Assembly (NCBI GenBank): GCA_039707655.1
Contig: CM077664.1
Coordinates: forward strand, 24,168,781 to 24,232,780
Length of the DNA: 64,000 nucleotides
From: Elymus sibiricus
Lineage: Eukaryota > Streptophyta > Magnoliopsida > Poales > Poaceae
Reading direction: 5' to 3'
Position numbers and translations under genes: made by a program
The notes under the pieces: generated by a model
The model's database searches: none
The model's input: the letters and a program-made list of their open reading frames with translations, nothing else
Told to the model about the DNA's origin: nothing
Shown: one piece after another, positions 57,605-64,000 of the stretch
How positions within the stretch are numbered: the stretch's first letter is position 1
Layout of the letters: each line of letters opens with the position of its first letter

Positions 57605-60600
57605 CTAAAACTTTTTCTTCGCGTGTGTCCCTTGCTTATTGCGCCGTAACCATGGATAATCTTCATCATTTAACATGATGCTTGGGTCAGTCTTCACTGT
57701 GAAGGGAGGAATTTCATGAAACTTTTCATAATCTTCTGACATGTCTGTCTTGTCTTCCACTCCCACGATGTTTCTTTTCCCTGAAAGAACTATGTGGTGC
57801 TTTGGCTCATCGTATGATGTATTCGCTTCCTTATCTTTTCTTTTTCTTGGTTTGGTAGACATGTCCTTCACATAGAAAACCTGCGCCACATCATTGGCTA
57901 GGACGAATGGTTCGTCTGTGTACCTAAGATTGTTGAGATCCACTGTTGTCATTCCGTACTGCGGGTCTACCTGTACCCCGCCTCCTGACAGATTGACCCA
58001 TTTGCACCGAAACAAAGGGACCTTAAAATCACGTCCATAGTCAAGTTCCCATATGTCCTCTATGTAACCATAATATGTGTCATTTGCCCTATTGGTGTTT
58101 GCTGCATCAAAGCGGACACCACAGTTTTGGTTGGTGCTCTTTTTATCTTGGGCAATCGTGTAAAATGTATTCCCATTTATCTCGTACCCTTGGAAAATCA
58201 ATACAGTCAAAGATGGTGTCCTGGCCAACAAGTACAGCTCATCTCCAACAGTGGTGTTACCCATGAGATGTGTTTGCAACCAACCGCCAAAAGTCCCCAC
58301 GTGTTCACGTGTAATCCAGTCGTCAGACTGCTCCGGGTGTTTGGAGCGTAGAATATTCTTGTGTTCATTGATATACGGGGCCACCAAGGTAGAATTCTAT
58401 AGAACTGTGTAGTGTGCTTGCGCCCAAGAATGCCCGTCCCTACATATTATTGAGTTCGGTCCTAGCGTGCCTTTTCCACCCAGTCTCCCCTCATGCCGTG
58501 ATTCAGGAACACCAATCGGCTTAAGGTCAGGAATAAAGTCAACACAAAACTCAATGACCTCCTCTATTTGATGGCCCGTGGAGATGCTTCCTTCTGGCCT
58601 AGCACGGTTACGAACATATTTCTTTAAGACTCCCATGAACTTCTCAAAGGGGAACATATTGTGTAGAAATACAGGAGCCAGAATTGCAATCTCGTCGACT
58701 AGGTGAATTAGGACGTGCGTCATAATATTGAAGAAGGATAGTGGGAACACCAACTTGAAACTGATAAGACATTGGACCAAATCATTCTGTAACCTTGGTA
58801 GGATTTCTGGATCGATTACCTTCTGAGAAATTGCATTGAGGAATGCACATAGCTTCACAATGGCTAACCGAACATTTTCTGGTAGAAGCCCCCTCAATGC
58901 AACCGGAAGCAGTTGCGTCATAATCACGTGGCAGTCATGAGACTTTAGGTTCTGGAATTTTTTCTCTGCCATATTTATTATTCCCTTTATATTCGACGAG
59001 AAGCCAGACGGGACCTTGATACTGAGCAGGCATTCAAAAAAGATTTCCTTCTCTGCTTTGGTAAGAGCGTAGCTGGCAGGACCTTGATACTGCTTTGGAT
59101 GCATGCCGTCTTTTTCGTTCATACGTTGCTGGTCCTCCCGTGCCTCCGGTGTATCTTTTGTCTTCCCATACACGCCCAAGAAGCCTAGCAGGTTCACGCA
59201 AAGATTCTTCGTCACGTGCATCACGTCAATTGCAGAGCGGACCTCTAGGTCTTTCCAATAGGGTAGGTCCCAAAATATAGATTTCTTCTTCCACATGGGT
59301 GCGTGTCCGTCAGCGTCATTCGGAACAGATTGTCCGCCAGGACCCTTTCCAAAGATTACTTGTAAATCCTTGACCATATCAAGTATATCATCACCAGTAC
59401 GGAGGACAGGCTTCTTCCGATGATCTGCCTCACCTTTGAAATGCTTGCCTTTCTTTCTTAAGGCATGCTTGGTCGGAAGAAATCGACGATGTCCCAGGTA
59501 CACATTCTTCTTGCATTTGTCCAAATATATACTGTCGGTATCATCTAAACTGTGCGTGCATGCGTGGTATCCCTTGTTTGTCTGTCCTGAAAGGTTACTA
59601 AGAGCAGGCCAATCATTGATGGTTACAAACAGCAACGCTCGTAGGTCAAATTCCTGCTGTTTGTGCTCATCCCACACACGTACACTTTTTTTATCCCACA
59701 GCTGTAAAAGTTTTCAACTAATGGCCTTAGGTACACATCAATGTCGTTGCCGGGTTGCTTAGGGCCTTGGATGAGCACTGGCATCATAATGAACTTCCGC
59801 TTCATGCACAACCAAGGAGGAAGGTTATAGATACATAGAGTCACGGGCCAGGTGCTATGATTGCTGCTCTGCTCCCCAAAAGGATTAATGCCATCTGCAC
59901 TTAAACCAAAGCATAAGTTCCTTGCGTCACCTGCAAAGTCCGTCCACTTTCTCTCGATTTTTCTCCACTGCGACCCATCAGCGGGTACTCTCAACTTCCC
60001 GTCTTTCTTACGGTCTTCTTTGTGCCATCGCAACAACTTGGCATGCTCTTTGTTTCTGAACAGACGTTTCAACCGTGGTATTCAGTATGCCCGGTATGAC
60101 CCGGTATGCGGTGCCCGGTATGACCCGGTATGTTTCTGAACAGACGTTTCTGAACAGACGAATTTGAATGCATGCCCGGTATGCGGTGCCTTGCAGTATA
60201 AGATCAGACGAAATGACCCTGGTGATGTTGAGGGCGAGCGCCCCAGGAAGACGTTTCAACCTTTGGAAGCTTCTTCTTCATTATTTTCAGTAGCGTTCCA
60301 AATCCCTTGTCAGATACACCATTGTCTGCCTTCCATTGCAGCAATTCCAGTGTGGTACCGAGCTTTGTGTTGTCATCTTCGCAATTTGGGTACAACCGTT
60401 TTTTATGATCCTCTAACGTGCGCTCGAACTTCAACTTCTCCCTTTCACTTTCGCATCCTCTCTGTGCATCAACAATGACCCGACGAAGATCATCATCGGG
60501 CACATCGTCTGGTGCCTCTTGATCTTCAGCTTCCCCCGTTGCAGTATCACCGTATTCAGGGGGATAGTTGTCATCATCCTCTTCTTCTTCGTTGTCTTCC

Positions 60601-60824
60601 ATCATAACCCCTCTTTCTCCGTGCTTGGTCCAAACATTATAGTGTGGCATGAAACCCTTCTGAAGCAGGTGAAAGTGAAGGGTTTTCGAGTCAGAGTAAT
60701 CCTTCGTATTCTCACAGACAGTACATGGACAATACATAAAACCATTCTGCTTGTTTGCCTCAGCCACATCGAGAAAATTATGCAGGCCCGTAATGTAGTC
60801 GGAGGTGCGTCGGTCACCGTACAT
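57605..60824 (-). pseudogene. TNP2-type CACTA transposase of element B, broken
   Basis: Domains as in element A: N-terminal transposase-associated domain (FMYCPCTVCEN, YNVWTKHGERG), Transposase_21/TNP2 core (NPFGEQSSNHSTWPVTLC, VTINDWPALSNLSGQT), DUF4218 (LPVALRGLLPENVRLAIVKL), DUF4216 (YEINGNTFYTIAQDKKST, YTDEPFVLANDVAQVFYV), C-terminal tail KQGTHAKKKF and stop at 57605. Breaks: a rearranged zone at 60060-60260 replaces the zinc-ribbon part; one base is lost at about 59714 (LVENFYS versus LVEELLQ in A); CAA to TAG at about 58396. The first Trp codon before MYGD is preceded by TAA where element A has CAA. It covers the LTR insertion point of A uninterrupted. Confidence 0.85.
60060..60260. other. 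Micro-inversion with filler DNA in the transposase
   Basis: About 60155-60240 reads NACPVCGALQYKIRRNDPGD on the plus strand, while the gene is on the minus strand; element A has this peptide in gene orientation. Next to it GGTATGACCCGGTATGCGGT and TTTCTGAACAGACG are repeated. About 60 codons of the normal gene are missing. Confidence 0.85.
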
Positions 60825-61038
60825 CCATTACCGTATATCAAAAACCATTACAGAACATCATGAATAGAGACATGACCAAATGAATACAAGTTCATCATCA
60901 CATTAAAACCAAAGTACAGTAGTGATCAAATGTTATTACTGAAAAAATAAATACATAAAGTTCATACATAGTTCTCATAGAACAACATACAGCTCTCTAG
61001 AGCATCTAATTAAAACATACATTGAAACTAACATACAA

Positions 61039-61482
61039 CTATGTAAAACATTTCAATGCAACAACAAATGCGATCAAAATCGCAACTAAGATAACAATTG
61101 ATCCAACAGCATAATGATACCAAGCCTCATTATCAATGGCATATTTTCTAATCTTTCTAATCTTCAAGCGCATTGTATCCATCTGGATCTTGTGTAGATC
61201 GACGACATCGGCAACATGCAACTCCAATTTCATCTTCTCTTCTTCAACTCTTTTTAATTTTTCTTTCAAATAATTGTTTTCTTTTTCAACTAAATTTAAC
61301 CTCTCGACAAGAGGGTCGGTTGGAATTTCCGGTTCACATACCTCCTAGATAAAGACATCTATGTCAAGTTGGTCGGCATAATTGTCATAAACACTAAATG
61401 AAACAAATAATTATAAAAGATAATATACCACATCCGAATCATAGACCGGATGAGAGCCGACGGGGGCGGATACCCAAACCAT
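61039..61482 (-). CDS. Small coiled-coil, tail-anchored-like CACTA protein
   Basis: Two exons, 61482-61429 (MVWVSAPVGSHPVYDSDV) and 61344-61039, join in phase into 119 residues. Residues about 30-75 are charged and helical with a coiled-coil look (VERLNLVEKENNYLKEKLKR, VEEEKMKLEL); a basic stretch RLKIRKIRKY follows, and the C-terminus is one membrane segment (AVGSIVILVAILIAFVVALK). A single C-terminal helix suggests tail anchoring in a membrane. It is the first gene after the element's right-end promoter, upstream of the transposase and on the same strand. The copy in element A is frameshifted. I know similar proteins only as uncharacterised Triticeae repeats. It is the only apparently intact coding gene in element B. 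Confidence 0.65.
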
Positions 61483-61599
61483 GGCACTATATAATAACAA
61501 ACAATAATACAAGTAAGAAAATTATACAAGTAGCTATATAAATCATACAAGTAAGAATTTTTCTTTAAAAAAAAAGATAAGAACAAGAGGCTCACCACG

Positions 61600-62365
61600 G
61601 TGGTGCCGGCGACGAGATCGGCGCGGGCGATCGACGGCGGTGAGGACGGGGACGGGGACGGGATGGCACCCTACACATGTGCAAACTAAGAAGTTAATTT
61701 GAGCTCAAATTGTGCATCTAAATCAAATAAACTCACACATACACTCCTCCACTAAAACCCACAAACCACACTACTTCTAGAGCATTTGAAATGAGCTAAA
61801 CTACCAGTGAGAGATGAAAGGATGACGTTGCTAACCTTTTTAGAACACTTGGATAGTTGGTGCACCGCCAAACCTAGACAAATTTTGGGGAAAATGGAGC
61901 TTGGAGGTCGAGCTTTGAGGAAGAACAGAGGAGAAAGCTTAAGTGTGGCTCCGGCATTTCATCGAACACCTCATGTGCATATATAGGCAAAAAACAGAGT
62001 AGCTCACACCTCCACCCTTCCACGGCCAAAAAACAGAGGAGATGGGGGGGGGGGGGGGGGGGCGTGGATATATATAGGCAAAACTTTAGTCCCGGTTTGT
62101 GTCTAAAACCGGAACTAATGGCCTACCCTTTAGTCCCGGTTCCAGACATTAACCGGGACTAAAGGGCAGCAACACCTTTAGTCCCGGTTGGTGGATGGAA
62201 CCGGGACTAAAGGTCCCAGCCGAACCGGGACTGATGTCTGCCGAGGCCCGGCCGGCGTCCTAGCCTCTCGAATCGGGACTGATGCTACCATTAGTCCCGG
62301 TTCGTGACACAACCGGGACTAATGCTCTGATCTGGCCAGGACCAAAGCCCTGTTTTCTACTAGTG
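61600..62365 (-). promoter_or_regulatory. Right terminus and promoter of element B
   Basis: Minus strand from the end: CACTAGTAGAAAACAGG, five to six TTTAGTCCCGGTT-type palindromes to about 62085, a TATATATA box (62076-62069) about 8 bp inside, a run of about 19 C (G on plus, 62044-62062), then a leader with a C-rich part (61680-61600) and a GTGAGC donor-like site. This arrangement would drive the small gene and transposase. Confidence 0.6.
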
Positions 62366-63060
62366 CACCTCCACGAGCATGAGTCCCTCTGGCCAGATTC
62401 ACCTCGAAGACGACACCCCCAAGAGGGAACACGAGCCAACAAACCTAATACTGCCGCCATCACCCGATCTGGGAGACCAGATCGAGTGTTTACCCCAAAG
62501 CATGCCGGGAAGGGAGGTGACAGATGCTACATCGACGTCTCCAACAATGGAACGACATCCATAGGCGCCGCCATCGACAACCCCAGCCATATATGTAGTA
62601 TGGCTTTCGCCGGTAGCCTCACCCACCCATACCCATGAACTGGTCAGCCCTCCTGGCCTACCACCTCTGTGTCGCAAGATCCGGGCATCTCAACCATAAC
62701 GCGAACCCAGCCCCAGGGTCGACATCAGGCCCGGAAAAACCTAGATCGGGCCCTGTTGGCCACGAACCCACGCCTCAACCCATGTCCAGACCCTTCACGC
62801 CTCGATGAGTTCCCTGTGGGCCACCAGCCGCTGGCCAAGCACCTCTCTAGCCGCCCACCTATGGGCCTCTGAACGGGGAAGGAACCCACCAGATCCAAAC
62901 TACGCGTGCGAGGGTAGCATGCATAGTGTGGTATCCTCACCTGTCACCTGAATCTGGCCCGAGGCCATCTCTGTCTACGCAGGTATAGCGTGGCCCACCT
63001 GCATGTCGGCCACGGACAACTAGGACCGGCCTAGACATAGAGCGCTTGCTGTGGCGGAAA
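62366..63060 (-). other. Interrupted repeat, right of CACTA insertion
   Basis: Continuation of the sequence before 47509 across the CACTA insertion (CCTGTCGACCAC joined to CTCCACGAGCATG). GC-rich with no stop-free domain I can name. Tentatively a retroelement (LINE-like) remnant. Confidence 0.35.
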
Positions 63061-63706
63061 CACTCGTCCAACAGGCTCAAGACATATTGTTTCTTACAAA
63101 ATCAAAGACATAAAATTATAATCGAATAAACAATTAGTAGCTAGTAGAAAGCGAAGTACAAATTATAATCAAATAAACAATGCACGTTGATTAGTTCACA
63201 TATGGAATATTTAGGCACACCTAAAGACGAGGAAGTGATCAAAACTAATGTGCAACTACATATTATAATGAATTAATGTCTACAAGTAGTTGTTAGTCAA
63301 AACTTAAGTATCAATTATAATCACACGCACACACAAACACACGCACAGACACGCACACACAACAAAACACACACACAAAAACACTTATAATTAACCAATT
63401 AATTTCTATAAGTAGTTGTTAGTCAATAGTGAACATAAATCATAATCGAAGACCTAAGGCCATTTCCAATGCTCCACCTTGTATCGGTGCTAAGGCTGCC
63501 ATGTAGGCGAAAAATCTGATGTGACAAGGTAATTAAGAGAAGAGAGATGAGTTTGATGACCCCAGAAAGAAACAATGCCAAGCCCGTGAACCTAGGCAAA
63601 ACACTTAAATGAAGGAAGCTCACTAATACATGCAACATTTTAGTTGCTAAATCGTTAAACGAAGGGAGGTTAGCTACAACAATTTAAACACCTATTCATT
63701 GGGGGG
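63061..63706. other. AT-rich stretch with CA microsatellite and MITE-like part
   Basis: A CA-rich microsatellite at 63320-63385. From 63452 a sequence starting GGCCATTTCCAATGCTCC resembles the start of a grass MITE, but its other end is not visible. A CAATTATAATC word recurs with spacing of about 60-100 bp. No gene. Confidence 0.4.
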
Positions 63707-64000
63707 CACTACTAGGAAAAACCTTATAGGTGAACTCAAAAGAGTGGCGGGCGCGACCAGGCACCCGTCACTTCAAGTTAGGAGAAGTAGCAGTGGCGGG
63801 TGCCAAAATGCAACCGCCAGAGCTACAGGCACATCAGTGGCGGGCGAAATACATCACCCGCCACAAATAAGCATTGCCGAGTATGGCCACATGATGAATG
63901 CTAGCAGTGGCGGGTGGCTAGGCGGACCCACCACTGGTGTTGTAGGCAGCAGTGACGGGCATTCCAAAGGCCCCACCACAGATGAATGCCTGCAACCGGC
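63707..64000. mobile_element. CACTA left terminus, continues off window
   Basis: CACTACTAGGAAAAACCTTA starts at 63707, followed by AGTGGCGGG and CACCCGCCAC repeats. 63866-63900 is the inverted counterpart of 2665-2701 (ATAAGCATTGCCGAGTATGG), so it is the same family as the element that ends at 2858. Confidence 0.75.

Larger units (their letters stand above)
47510..62365 (-). mobile_element. CACTA element B, complete ends, 14,856 bp
   Basis: Begins CACTAGTAGAAAACAGG at 47510, ends CCTGTTTTCTACTAGTG at 62365, flanked on both sides by CAC (47507-47509 and 62366-62368), the 3-bp TSD of CACTA elements. TTTAGTCCCGG palindromes line both ends. Genes on the minus strand from the right: small membrane protein (61482-61039), TNP2 transposase (60824-57605), captured fragments, Pol III units, an internal promoter module (54850-54240) and the protease-like accessory gene (52261-48087). 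Transposase and accessory genes are broken, so movement would need proteins from elsewhere. Same family as element A. Confidence 0.9.

Noticed and set aside
1..64000. CRISPR arrays, operons, rRNA or tRNA genes
   Set aside because: None seen. The sequence is plant nuclear, and I found no tRNA cloverleaf or rRNA segment.

Overview
The window looks like an intergenic-to-genic stretch of a large grass genome, most likely Triticeae (wheat/Aegilops/barley group). Reasons: long CACTA DNA transposons with CACTAGTAG...CTACTAGTG ends, arrays of a ~338-bp repeat that I recognise as the Triticeae Afa (pAs1) family, Stowaway and Tourist-like MITEs, a 2.8-kb solo LTR of copia type, and host genes or gene remains (a wall-associated kinase and two NLR fragments) of grass type. 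There are no bacterial features.

Layout. 0-2.9 kb: a three-exon B3-like gene running off the left edge, a 216-bp hAT MITE with an 8-bp target duplication, and the end of a CACTA element with GTGGCGGG-type subterminal repeats. 4.5-23.7 kb: a decayed CACTA element (element A) whose left end is missing. It holds an accessory gene (transposase_24-like plus Ulp1/C48 protease-like), duplicated promoter modules, Afa arrays, a TNP2-type transposase split by a solo LTR, and a small coiled-coil/membrane gene. 23.7-39.3 kb: Mutator-like elements (one with a perfect 9-bp TSD), a 2.6-kb-spaced segmental duplication, several MITEs, an NLR 3' remnant and an unknown pseudogene. 39.7-44.2 kb: the one host gene that appears intact, a 694-residue wall-associated receptor-like kinase. 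46.3-47.0 kb: a second NLR remnant. 47.5-62.4 kb: a complete-ended CACTA element of the same family (element B, 14,856 bp, TSD CAC). 63.7 kb-end: the start of another CACTA, of the same family as the one ending at 2,858.

How the parts work together. Both large CACTA elements have the same order on the minus strand, read from the right terminus: subterminal TTTAGTCCCGG palindromes, a TATA box within about 10 bp of them, a C-rich leader, the small membrane-protein gene, the TNP2 transposase, then an internal second copy of the palindrome/TATA/leader module upstream of the accessory protease-like gene. All transposase and accessory genes carry stops, frameshifts or a micro-inversion, so both elements look non-functional. 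Only the small gene of element B is open throughout.

The most unusual signal is inside element B. Two near-identical units each contain a plant U6/U3-type RNA polymerase III promoter (upstream sequence element, exactly 24 bp, TATA), followed by a ~142-nt segment that ends in the first T-run and has a conserved long-range stem. This predicts a transposon-borne Pol III RNA. The same element also carries a fragment that I recognise as the C-terminal SH2 region of an SPT6-like elongation factor, a captured host-gene piece.
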